7,735 bases of DNA from Candidatus Fermentibacterota bacterium (lineage in GTDB: Bacteria; JAFGKV01). The notes beneath the pieces are model-generated. The model had not been told where the DNA came from. It searched no databases and worked only from the letters and a program-made list of their open reading frames with translations. Made by a program: the position numbers and the translations under genes. Positions 1 through 7,362 of the stretch are shown piece by piece. The stretch lies in NCBI GenBank assembly GCA_030620115.1, contig JAUXFG010000170.1, forward strand, positions 1 to 7,735, written 5' to 3'. Position 1 is the stretch's first letter; every line of letters begins with the position of its first letter.

Positions 1-194
1 GTCTTTCGGGACCGCCGGTTTTTCTGTGGCGAGAAACCATCCGTGTCCCGAACTTCGTCCTCGGACTTCGTCTCGAACCTCATTCAAAAGCATCCATCAA
101 GCGCCATTCTCGGGTATGAGACAAACTGCATCTGTTCGGGGCGAGGTTTGTGGACCGTTCTGTGAACATCAGCAACAGAACAGACAGTGCTGGG
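1..194. other. Region downstream of the TMTC-like gene up to the window edge
   Basis: A 7-bp stem GTTCTGT/ACAGAAC with an 11-base loop (157-181) lies 13 bases after the TAG stop of the TMTC-like gene; without a T-run it is only a weak terminator candidate. A minus-strand ATG at 81-83 opens a frame that leaves the window after 27 codons, too short and with too weak a ribosome site to call a gene. Confidence 0.3.
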
Positions 195-2000
195 CTATCC
201 CGCAGGCGAAATGCGTGCTATTCTCTCCCGAATCTCGTGCTCCCATCTGCCCCTCGGGGCCAGGGTCAACGCCCTCTGGAAGGAGCTCAGCGCTGCGGTC
301 GAATCACCCACCTCGAGTTGCACGATAGCCTGTTTCGAGTGGGCCTTCCACGAGGCGGGAAATCGCTCCACGAGCATCCGCAGCCATGCCAGAGCTTCTT
401 CCATCCCGCCTGTCGAGGTGAGTATGTCGGAGAGTAGTACTGTTCCCGTCATGTAGTAGATCGATAGCTCACTGTAGGGCCAATAGTTGACCATAGAGGG
501 ATCGAGGATCTCCCGGAGCAGCGCCACGGCCAATGAATCGCGGCCCGTGTCGTGCCAGAGCGAGGCCAACAGCACGCGGATCCTCAAACTGCCAGGATCG
601 GGCTCTGATGCCCTCTCGAGAACCACTGCCGCCTCTTCCAACCGCGCTTCTTCGCGCAAGACCATTCCCTTGCTGAGGAGCAATGATGCCTCGAACAGGG
701 AGCTCCTCTGGTGGGACGGCACCTTCTCCTGGTCTCTGCTGGCGGCACCGGCGGTGGTCACGTCATTGGCAAAGGCCCCCAGCCGCGGCAGGAATTCAGC
801 TGCCAGGAGCATGGCCCAGAGAACCCCCACCAGCATGGCCGCCCTCCGCAACCCCGGGCGCCTTCCAATCTCCTGAAGCACACCCGCCCACAAAACGGCT
901 ACTCCCATGGCGGGAACGTAGAGAAAACGCGGCGACGGCGCCAAGTAGCCCTCTATGGTCGGGTTCCGTATCGCCTGGGGAAGAAGCAGCGGCGCCACCA
1001 ATATCACCGCCCATGACGCCCCTACCGCAATAGCACGGCGGTCCTTGAGCACAAACAGTGGCAGCAGTAGAGGAATGAACACCAGGAGCATGAAACCCCA
1101 GAGGGAAGAAGGGAAGGGGATCAACGGCGCAGTGGCCGTATCAATGGGCAGAAACAGGGTGCGAAGGTAGAAGCCCAACGCACGCCCACTTGCCGCCATG
1201 AGCGACACCACGGAATGACCCTCAAAGGGGAGAGGCGTCACCATGAAGGCGACCCTCACCAAGAGATACAATGCAATAGGAAGACCCAATGCGCACCACG
1301 TGATCACGCGGCCTCGACCAGGGCTCCTTTCTACCTGAGCCAGACTCCATAACCCTAACACTCCCACCACCGCTATCGACGACTCTTTCCCTAAGAGCGC
1401 ACAGAAGAGGAGAACCCCAACCCACCACCATCGCCAACCCTTATCCCGCGCGCTCAACCATACGCCTGCCGCCCAAAACCCAAACAGCGCCGCGAAAAGA
1501 TCAGACCGCGCCGTAATCATTCCCACCGCCTGAACTCGCCCAGGGTGAAAGGCAAAGAAGAGCCCTGCCAGCAGTGCATACTGCCCTGGCAACAGCAGCA
1601 ACGCCACACGAAACGCGAGCAGCGTCGTGATAATACTCATCACCACGTTGGTCAGATGAAAGCCAGTGGGCGAGAGACCCCACAACGTATGATCAATGAG
1701 ATACGACAGGTTCGTCAATGGCCGATAGTACCCTACCTTCCCCTCGTATCCGATTCGGGCGAAGTAGTCAGATGTCAGGATATGCCCAAGATTCCGCCAA
1801 CTGGTGATGGTTGGATTATCCACAATGAGGAGGTGGTCGTCCTGCACGAAGTCGTAGAACACTGCGGGGAGGGTGACAGCGAGGCCAACAAGGAGCAACA
1901 CCGCGTAGCTAGCAGCGTTTATACGGTCGGGAGCAGAGGACGAGGCCTGTGTTTCGTCAGGCCTGATCCGTTCCCGGACACTGGCGGACGGAAGCTGCAT
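195..2000 (-). CDS. TMTC-like O-mannosyltransferase family membrane protein with C-terminal TPR repeats
   Basis: The predicted 601-residue protein has about ten hydrophobic segments and then a soluble helical tail. The N-terminal half carries the signature of the TMTC/PMT-type GT-C glycosyltransferases: after the first membrane helix (about residues 32-48) comes an extracytoplasmic loop with FVQDDHLLIVDNP (acid pair D54/D55), then YYRPL (91-95), GFHLTN (about 113-118), HPGRVQAV with RSD (152-167), a KE pair (205-206) and PRFLYVP (about 357-363). Residues about 436-596 form roughly four TPR-like repeats. Family members transfer a sugar from a lipid carrier to protein Ser/Thr on the outer side of the membrane; a bacterial polyprenyl-phosphate sugar donor and the acceptor are inferred. 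The start chosen is ATG at 2000 because AGGAG lies 4-5 bases upstream; a TTG at 2012 would overlap that site. The stop is TAG. It shares a 240-bp block with the truncated gene at 4405-4764. Confidence 0.85.
   Translation of the reverse strand: MQLPSASVRERIRPDETQASSSAPDRINAASYAVLLLVGLAVTLPAVFYDFVQDDHLLIVDNPTITSWRNLGHILTSDYFARIGYEGKVGYYRPLTNLSYLIDHTLWGLSPTGFHLTNVVMSIITTLLAFRVALLLLPGQYALLAGLFFAFHPGRVQAVGMITARSDLFAALFGFWAAGVWLSARDKGWRWWWVGVLLFCALLGKESSIAVVGVLGLWSLAQVERSPGRGRVITWCALGLPIALYLLVRVAFMVTPLPFEGHSVVSLMAASGRALGFYLRTLFLPIDTATAPLIPFPSSLWGFMLLVFIPLLLPLFVLKDRRAIAVGASWAVILVAPLLLPQAIRNPTIEGYLAPSPRFLYVPAMGVAVLWAGVLQEIGRRPGLRRAAMLVGVLWAMLLAAEFLPRLGAFANDVTTAGAASRDQEKVPSHQRSSLFEASLLLSKGMVLREEARLEEAAVVLERASEPDPGSLRIRVLLASLWHDTGRDSLAVALLREILDPSMVNYWPYSELSIYYMTGTVLLSDILTSTGGMEEALAWLRMLVERFPASWKAHSKQAIVQLEVGDSTAALSSFQRALTLAPRGRWEHEIRERIARISPAG
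1621..1860 (-). repeat. 240-bp block shared with 4424-4663 (copy A, in the full-length gene)
   Basis: Hand alignment at a constant offset of 2,803 bases gives 226 of 240 identical positions and no gaps. Twelve differences fall in third codon positions, one is a synonymous Leu first position (1709), and one (1726) changes Tyr to Cys. Identity falls sharply outside both ends. The block encodes residues 47-126 (Phe-Tyr-Asp through Ile-Thr-Thr). Confidence 0.92.
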
Positions 2001-2004
2001 ATTT

Positions 2005-2010
2005 CTCCTC
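2005..2010 (-). promoter_or_regulatory. Ribosome binding site that fixes the start of the full-length TMTC-like gene
   Basis: GAGGAG on the minus strand, four bases before ATG at 2000. The in-frame TTG at 2010-2012 overlaps this site and has no ribosome site of its own. Confidence 0.7.
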
Positions 2011-2286
2011 AATGAAACAACCCGGCCATTCCTGGCTTCTACGCCGTCAGGAACAGATTGCTGGCGAACCGGCCTCCGGAGAGGGCCTTTCCTGCAGGAC
2101 TCTCCTTTTTACGAGGACAAACGGAGAGAGGCTCCCCCGGGAAGGCATTTATCCTCTCACGCGCTGAGTGTTCGATCAGTATAACTTGTCCACCTAACTA
2201 GGCGAGCCGGCAAATGGCAGTGGCGTGCCGGGGTTCATGCCCAAACGAGCACTCAGGATAGTTCATCCCGTTTCCGTCTCATGGCC

Positions 2287-2305
2287 TTCCGAAACGGCTT
2301 CGGAA
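2287..2305 (-). terminator. Hairpin just after the 679-residue gene, possible terminator
   Basis: A perfect 7-bp stem (TTCCGAA / TTCGGAA) with a 5-base loop starts four bases after the TGA at 2310-2312. There is no U-run on the minus strand, so an intrinsic terminator is doubtful; it may protect the transcript end or slow polymerase. Confidence 0.35.
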
Positions 2306-2309
2306 TCGA

Positions 2310-4349
2310 TCACGACGGCGATGGATTTCCCGGGCTAAAGGAACCGGGCAACGAGTGATCCCTTCCAGGCGACTCGACCCCCTGCCCGATAGCGTCGTTC
2401 GTGTAGGTCCAGTAGTGAAATGAATTGATGAGGCCTTCGACCTGGAAGCTGACATCGCCCTCTACATCGAGGGGTACGAGAAGGTTGAAGAAGCCCTCTT
2501 CGAAACGCACGGTATCAGCGAATGCGTAGTGCCCATTCGCCAGGATCGTGACTTCCTCCTGCTCTATGCTCAGCTCGACCGGGGAGTGGTCGAACAACTC
2601 AAGCAGCTTTCCGCTGAACGAGCCTTTGTATCTCGCGACGAGCCACCCTCCGCCTGGTGGAACCTCAAGCCTGAATCTCTCCTGTATGACGCTGGGTCGC
2701 CCACCATCCCAGAAGCCATCCCCCTGCATCAGTGGGCTTCCTACCGGCCTCTCAAGTGAGTCGCGGTACCGGTATCCACAACGGTACTCAGATAGCGGGT
2801 CACCAACGTCGAGTTCATCAAAAGGCGAGATGTAGGGAGGGCTGTCCGCGACGCTGGAAAGATCGAGAAGCTGAAGCTCACGAAGCGTCGCGTACCCGTG
2901 GGAGAACGGCACGGGAGGTTCAACCTGGAAGCCGCTCAACCAGTCCTCGATGGTGAACGGTTCTTGGGAGGTGACGAGGAGGACACTGCATGGGTATGTG
3001 GCCTGGATGTACTCGGAAACTTCGAGATGTCTCAGCCAGTACTTCACATGCCTCCCGAGGGTTGGGTTCGCGCCTACCGAATGCGAATGGAGTTTGAGCT
3101 GGCCATCGGCCCAATACATGATGGAGGGTCCAGCTGCCAGGATATCAAGGTTCGGGCGAGTGTTCTTGATATGGTCGACGATTTCTTTCTCTCGTACCAG
3201 GGTTCCTACTCCATTCCGGATGAAGAGGAGATTTCCGGAGGCCTGGACTCCGATCATGCCCGAGATGAACACTAGACCGATTCCCCAGACGGGGGCATTG
3301 AAGACTCTCAGTTCACGGAGCGAGTAGAGCGCGTAGCCGATGAAGAAGGGAGTAAGGACATGGAGGTGGCGATTGAAGTGTACTCCCGAGAATCTCGAGA
3401 ATGAGGCTCCAACGACCAGGACAGTGAGATATGCTAGCACAATGAATGACTCGCGCCGCCTGAGTTTTCGCATGCCCAGAAGAGCCAAGACGAACACTAT
3501 CGGAGGCAGCGTTCCAACCCAAGCTGAGCCTTCGCTGCCGACCTTGGCTGTGCTTGGAAAGAGCCCCAGCAAAGCTCCCTTCACCTGGTCAGAGGCGGTG
3601 GCGGACGCTATGAACAGCGACTGGATGAGGCTCTGGTAGTGGATAATGTTCTGAGTGACGACACCTTGTGGCATGAATGAGCCAGTGAGGTGCTTGTAGA
3701 TGAGGTGAGGGACGAAAAGGGGAATGAAGCCGGGGACAAAACGCCAGAGGCGGTGATGTCCATTGATGGAGGCATATATGAAGACAAGGAAGAGGTAGCA
3801 TAGCATGCCTTCGGGGCGTAAGAGAGAAGCGAGAACGGAGAAGACGATGAAGCGGGGGAAGGAGTGGAAAGAGGCGAGGGCAGCCCAGAAAAAGGCAAAG
3901 AAGAAGCCAAAGTTGGTGGAGAACATGTTGTCGAAGATACCAGGGAAGATCACGCAGAAAAACGTGGCCGGGAACACAACTTGAGGCAAGAACCGGTTGA
4001 AAAAACTATACAGGGCAACGGTGCTGGCGAGCGCGAAGACAAGGCATTCGAGGTAGGCCCAGAGGATAAAGGATGAAGTGGACTTAAAGCCTAAGTAGTA
4101 GCCAGGGGCGAAGAGGAGTGGGCTGAGAAGGTCGGAGAGTATCGTTGAAGGGGCTTCGCTAGGGAGGAGACGAAGTGGGTGACCGTGAACCCAGGCGCGC
4201 GCCATGGTGAGGGTGTCCATGGTATCAGGATTGAACATCACCCAGGTGCCGCTGCGAGCATCGTATGCCAAGACGAGGAAAATGGCCCATTGGATGACCA
4301 CGACCAGGAGGATTGCCGCTCGCTTCCTTGAATAGTCTGAATGGCCCAT
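2310..4349 (-). CDS. Multi-pass membrane protein, probable GT-C type glycosyltransferase with soluble C-terminal domain
   Basis: The 679-residue protein starts with a membrane helix (about 11-29), followed by an outer loop containing FNPDTMD, an acidic pair at D42 and D45 in the place where GT-C enzymes keep their DxD-like catalytic acids. About nine more hydrophobic segments follow to residue 375. Further GT-C-like marks are LLRPEG (about 176-181) after a helix pair and FNRHLHVLTPF (325-335). Residues about 385-679 are soluble; 550-645 look rich in beta strands and I do not recognise this domain. The likely job is sugar transfer from a polyprenyl-linked donor on the periplasmic face, but substrate and acceptor are unknown. 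ATG at 4349 is supported by GGAGAGG four bases upstream. The gene sits between the truncated and the full TMTC-like genes on the same strand, 55 bases after the former. The coding strand is pyrimidine-rich in the membrane part, as expected for many Phe/Leu codons. Confidence 0.75.
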   Translation of the reverse strand: MGHSDYSRKRAAILLVVVIQWAIFLVLAYDARSGTWVMFNPDTMDTLTMARAWVHGHPLRLLPSEAPSTILSDLLSPLLFAPGYYLGFKSTSSFILWAYLECLVFALASTVALYSFFNRFLPQVVFPATFFCVIFPGIFDNMFSTNFGFFFAFFWAALASFHSFPRFIVFSVLASLLRPEGMLCYLFLVFIYASINGHHRLWRFVPGFIPLFVPHLIYKHLTGSFMPQGVVTQNIIHYQSLIQSLFIASATASDQVKGALLGLFPSTAKVGSEGSAWVGTLPPIVFVLALLGMRKLRRRESFIVLAYLTVLVVGASFSRFSGVHFNRHLHVLTPFFIGYALYSLRELRVFNAPVWGIGLVFISGMIGVQASGNLLFIRNGVGTLVREKEIVDHIKNTRPNLDILAAGPSIMYWADGQLKLHSHSVGANPTLGRHVKYWLRHLEVSEYIQATYPCSVLLVTSQEPFTIEDWLSGFQVEPPVPFSHGYATLRELQLLDLSSVADSPPYISPFDELDVGDPLSEYRCGYRYRDSLERPVGSPLMQGDGFWDGGRPSVIQERFRLEVPPGGGWLVARYKGSFSGKLLELFDHSPVELSIEQEEVTILANGHYAFADTVRFEEGFFNLLVPLDVEGDVSFQVEGLINSFHYWTYTNDAIGQGVESPGRDHSLPGSFSPGNPSPS

Positions 4350-4404
4350 GATACCTCTCCTCTCCCTGGAACGCTCCCGGCTGGAAAACAGCTCTACGTG
4401 CCGA

Positions 4405-4764
4405 TCAATATAATAGTAGTGCCAGCGTCGTGATAATACTCATCACAACATTCGTCAGATGAAAACCCGTGGGCGAGAGACCCCACAACGTATGATCAAT
4501 AAGATACGACAAGTTCGTCAATGGCCGACAGTACCCAACCTTCCCCTCGTATCCTATCCGAGCGAAGTAGTCAGATGTCAGGATATGCCCAAGATTCCGC
4601 CAACTGGTGATGGTGGGATTATCCACAATGAGGAGGTGGTCGTCCTGCACGAAGTCGTAGAATATCGAAGGCACGGTCACTATGGCGGCAGCCACTCCTA
4701 CAGCCACGAACCTCCACAGGTGCGTCTTCTGTGATGTCGAGCATGGATCCGCTGAATTGGCCAT
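4405..4764 (-). pseudogene. Truncated N-terminal fragment of a TMTC-like membrane glycosyltransferase
   Basis: This frame encodes 119 residues: a hydrophilic leader, one membrane helix, and a stretch that matches the full-length protein at 195-2000 over 80 residues with one change (YYRP becomes YCRP). It includes the FVQDDHLLIVDNP acid-pair loop and the GFHLTN motif. Homology stops at 4424 and a TGA follows after five more codons (ALLLY), so about 470 residues, including all later membrane helices and the TPR tail, are missing. It therefore cannot be a working transferase of this fold. The start chosen is ATG at 4764, which has GGAG six bases upstream; the open frame reaches back to 4947, but the earlier ATGs lack a good ribosome site. 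Upstream of the shared block the two proteins are only loosely alike, so this is not a simple recent copy. It could still be translated as a short one-helix membrane peptide. Confidence 0.75.
4424..4663 (-). repeat. 240-bp block shared with 1621-1860 (copy B, in the truncated gene)
   Basis: Same orientation and reading frame as copy A. Its downstream edge (4424) lies just before the premature TGA at 4405-4407; its upstream edge (4663) lies at the start of the Phe-Tyr-Asp motif. The two copies enclose the 679-residue gene. Confidence 0.92.
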
Positions 4765-5114
4765 ATCGGTCTCCACAGAGAGAAGAATAGCCCGCATGCC
4801 GCCATGCCGCGAGAATTGCTGCCCAATAAGATAGTATCTCGACCACTCGTATGCAGCCTTCCTCAAATCGATCGCCACGACAATCGACTCACTGGACGAA
4901 GGCGCTACGCGCCGTCGGCCTACGGCCGTAAAGGTGGACACAGCCATGTTGGCACGAGAGACCTGAGTCTCTCATGTGCAGTTCCGTAGATGGACAACTC
5001 CAATCGCTCATCACACTTCGCCCGCAGCTTCTTCTGCGGTCCAAATGCCGCTCGTAAGCCAGAAAACCCCTTTGGTTTTCCGATACTGTTACGGCCGGGT
5101 CAGCTTACTAGCCC
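4765..5114. other. Gap between the truncated gene and the insertion sequence, with two small hairpins
   Basis: The open frame of the truncated gene runs back to 4947 without a good start. Two perfect small stem-loops follow: CCGCAG/CTGCGG (5022-5039, 6-bp stem, 6-base loop) and GAAAACC/GGTTTTC (5062-5080, 7-bp stem, 5-base loop). Neither is followed by a clear T-run on either strand. The promoter of the truncated gene should lie here but no convincing -35/-10 pair was found. Confidence 0.5.
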
Positions 5115-5119
5115 AAGTT
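5115..5119. repeat. Candidate target-site duplication, left copy (AAGTT)
   Basis: AAGTT directly abuts the left inverted repeat and is repeated in the same orientation directly outside the right one. Five identical bases placed exactly at both borders are unlikely by chance, though AA and TT also extend the inverted repeat by two bases. Confidence 0.75.
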
Positions 5120-5136
5120 CAGGGCTCCTGACATGG
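5120..5136 (+). repeat. Left terminal inverted repeat of the insertion sequence
   Basis: CAGGGCTCCTGACATGG, exactly complementary to 7415-7431. It is the end nearest the 3' end of the transposase gene. Identity stops at the next inner base. Confidence 0.88.
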
Positions 5137-5155
5137 TCGGAGAATTAAGTTCTAC

Positions 5156-7336
5156 TCAGGAGGTCTGAAAGAGCAGGCGAAGGCTCGTCCCCGGATAGCG
5201 GCACTTCTTTTCATTCATGACCTCACAGAGTGCTGTCAGAGTCTCGTTGTGATGGCGAGTAGCCATGCTGTGAAGACGCACCACCAAGCAATTACTTTCC
5301 TCGTCAGGGACGAGATCCGCCGGGAGCTGGAACACAGCCTTCAGAAACGTTCGTCCCTCCTCCTCGTGTCGATTGAAGAAAGGCATGATGCAGTTTAAAA
5401 GGCTGGTTTCGGCCCGGTACGCTACCATCTTGATGACGTCGGTGAGCATCTTGCGTTCAGGTTCCAGCTTCACGATTTCTTCCTCACCGAGAAGTTCTCT
5501 CAAAGCTACTCTCTCAGGGAGGGCTTTCATGGCAGCATGTACCTCCTGACATCGCTTCTCAAGCTCCCTGATCTTCTTCCCCAGTTCGGAGTTTGCTATC
5601 TTGAACCCACGCATGGTGCGTCTCTGGCTTTCGGGGTTCTCACGCGCCTCCCCCCCGTACTCTGCTTCCAGTTTCTCAAGCTGATTCTTGAGCCTTCTGA
5701 GTTCTTTTTCTTTCTTTTTCCTCTCAGGGTTAGGCACCTGCCGCTCCGGGTCGGCCGGTTCCACGTCATACGTGCACAAATGATCTAAATCGTACTCGTG
5801 CCGCATGTACCGGAAGTAATTCTCCTGACTCCATCGCGAAAACATGCGAACTGCGATTTCTTCCATCTCAAGATCCTGCCGAGTGCTCATCACAGACGTC
5901 TGATGCCCGCTATCGCACAGCCGTCTCACTTCTCGCATCCAGAACCCTTTCTTCATCATTACGCTTCGCTGCCCAAGCTTATACTTCACCACCTTGCCGT
6001 ATACCTCCACCTCCACCTCAAAGAAGCATTCCTTTGGCCACTTCTCGTATTTTCCCTTCCTATAGGTCAAGACGTCGAACTTCTGTTTCCTCCACTTCTC
6101 GAATTTCTTCGGGCTCCATCCCTCTCGATCGAAGATCACCGTCACACGTCTTTCTTTTCCCACCAGCTTCCTCACCTCAGGAAGGATCTGCTTCTCCAGC
6201 ATGGAAAGCAGGCTGTCGTTCGCCTCTGCCGTCACGAAAAAGAGCGGCTCTGTATTCGCGTCATTCACCCACACATCCGTCGTCGCCGGCATGCAGAGGC
6301 GTCTCCTCGCAACATGCGTCTTCGGCAGCTTGTGCGTGCGGCCGTTGTATGGACGTACATGACCGTCAACGTACAGAAATCCCAGAGCCTCCGGCTTCGC
6401 TCTGCTCCATCTCTGCGTAAGCGCGGCCATGAACTTCCTCGCCAAGCCTCGACTCCCCATCTCCTTCAGTTTCCTCCTCAATGTCTTCATCTCAGGCACT
6501 CGGTCCAGGCCCAGTATGATCCCCAGCTCTCCCGGTGCATGCTTCTTCAACTGCTCGGGTGTCTTGATCCTGCGTAACGCCATAAAAGACAATGTCAACA
6601 ACACTGCACGCAGTCCGAAGAAGCCCGAACTAAGGGATCCGTACACCTTCTTTCCCTCTTCCAGCAGCCCTTGTGACAGAAGCGCGGGAAGAGCCAACAG
6701 CACGCCTGCGCCGGACACCGCCTCCGCAGGTACAAACTCTGGTGGCGCCTCATGTACTATGCCTATCCTCGCCAAAGCGCGATCCCCGTGCCGCTTCACT
6801 CCCATTCCCCCAGTGCATTCCTTATCCTCTCTGGAACGTGTTGAAGGACCCTTCAACACGTCCTCATTGGACGACCCTTTCCCTCCGTGCCGCAGCTGTC
6901 CCCTCTCTATCGCACGACGAATCGCCCCTTCCGTCACTCCTATCTCCTTCGCCGTAGCACGGATGGACACACCTGCAGCCAACCGCTTCTGAGCCTTGTG
7001 TACCCTCTCGCCTATCAGCTTATGGGGACCTCGTTGGCCACTACCCCAGCGCCGTAACCCTTCTATTCCCTTCTCTCGATACCTTCGACGATTCTTGAAT
7101 ATCGTGCTCCTGTGTACACCCAATCCTTCCGCCAACTCTTTCGGCTTCGCTAACTTCATCTCGCTGAACATCGCCGCTGCAAGCTGCCTGCCCTGATTGT
7201 CATCCTCACGGAATGCGTGGATAGGACCAGAGCTATTGTAAATCACGACTTGATTGTCTGCCCGGTGGACCGCCAATTCTTTTCCTACGCATATTGCACC
7301 CTCTGGGAGAAGAGGGAAGCATGGTTGAAGAGACAT
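5156..7336 (-). CDS. DDE (RNase H-fold) transposase, about 700-residue two-HTH family
   Basis: The 726-residue protein should cut and join the element ends at 5120 and 7431. Residues about 65-90 form a first helix-turn-helix (AEGLGVHRSTIFKNRRRYRE) and about 120-147 a second one (ATAKEIGVTEGAIRRAIE), both likely to bind the ends. The catalytic core shows D324 in FLYVDGHVRPY, D403 in VIFDREGW and E505 in RWSQENYF; the spacing R501-x3-E505-x6-R512 fits the YREK-type signature of the IS4 clan with Lys replaced by Arg and no Tyr at the usual place. A charged coiled coil (about 538-605) comes next, then a C-terminal domain ending in PGTSLRLLF. I recognise this architecture from unnamed 'putative transposases' common in planctomycetes, but cannot assign a formal IS family. 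The start is ATG at 7336, with AAAGGAGG six bases upstream; a TTG at 7342 lies between the two. The frame is uninterrupted and all three acids are present, so the enzyme may be active. Confidence 0.88.
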   Translation of the reverse strand: MSLQPCFPLLPEGAICVGKELAVHRADNQVVIYNSSGPIHAFREDDNQGRQLAAAMFSEMKLAKPKELAEGLGVHRSTIFKNRRRYREKGIEGLRRWGSGQRGPHKLIGERVHKAQKRLAAGVSIRATAKEIGVTEGAIRRAIERGQLRHGGKGSSNEDVLKGPSTRSREDKECTGGMGVKRHGDRALARIGIVHEAPPEFVPAEAVSGAGVLLALPALLSQGLLEEGKKVYGSLSSGFFGLRAVLLTLSFMALRRIKTPEQLKKHAPGELGIILGLDRVPEMKTLRRKLKEMGSRGLARKFMAALTQRWSRAKPEALGFLYVDGHVRPYNGRTHKLPKTHVARRRLCMPATTDVWVNDANTEPLFFVTAEANDSLLSMLEKQILPEVRKLVGKERRVTVIFDREGWSPKKFEKWRKQKFDVLTYRKGKYEKWPKECFFEVEVEVYGKVVKYKLGQRSVMMKKGFWMREVRRLCDSGHQTSVMSTRQDLEMEEIAVRMFSRWSQENYFRYMRHEYDLDHLCTYDVEPADPERQVPNPERKKKEKELRRLKNQLEKLEAEYGGEARENPESQRRTMRGFKIANSELGKKIRELEKRCQEVHAAMKALPERVALRELLGEEEIVKLEPERKMLTDVIKMVAYRAETSLLNCIMPFFNRHEEEGRTFLKAVFQLPADLVPDEESNCLVVRLHSMATRHHNETLTALCEVMNEKKCRYPGTSLRLLFQTS

Positions 7337-7342
7337 CCGCAA

Positions 7343-7350
7343 CCTCCTTT
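7343..7350 (-). promoter_or_regulatory. Ribosome binding site that fixes the transposase start
   Basis: AAAGGAGG on the minus strand, six bases before ATG at 7336. It rules against the upstream TTG at 7342, which would directly touch it. It is near consensus, which is strong for a transposase. Confidence 0.75.
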
Positions 7351-7362
7351 CAGGTTCTCTTT

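Larger units (their letters stand above)
2001..2309. other. Intergenic region between the two membrane protein genes
   Basis: These 309 bases hold the hairpin at 2287-2305 at one end and the ribosome site at 2005-2010 at the other. A lone -10-like TATACT on the minus strand (near 2178-2183) has no -35 match at proper spacing. The size of the gap suggests that the TMTC-like gene has its own promoter, but I cannot place it. No small ORF with a ribosome site was seen. Confidence 0.6.

Noticed and set aside
1-83. Minus-strand partial gene starting at 83
   Set aside because: Only 27 codons are visible, the ribosome site is weak, and the peptide has no recognisable likeness.
2012-2013. TTG at 2012 and TTG at 7342 as start codons
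   Set aside because: Each is followed within a few codons by an ATG with a better placed ribosome site, and each TTG overlaps or touches that site.
1545-2015. Plus-strand frame whose segment recurs at 4459-4734
   Set aside because: The recurrence comes from the 240-bp block being coding on the minus strand; the near absence of amino acid change is seen only in the minus frame.
2225-2250. GGGGTTCATGCCC resembling a tRNA T-arm
   Set aside because: The flanking bases do not pair as a five-base T-stem, and no acceptor, D-arm or anticodon arm can be fitted around it.
5798-6577. 259-residue plus-strand frame
   Set aside because: It lies wholly antisense to the transposase, is rich in His/Leu/Pro/Ser as expected of a mirrored frame, and has no ribosome site or family likeness.
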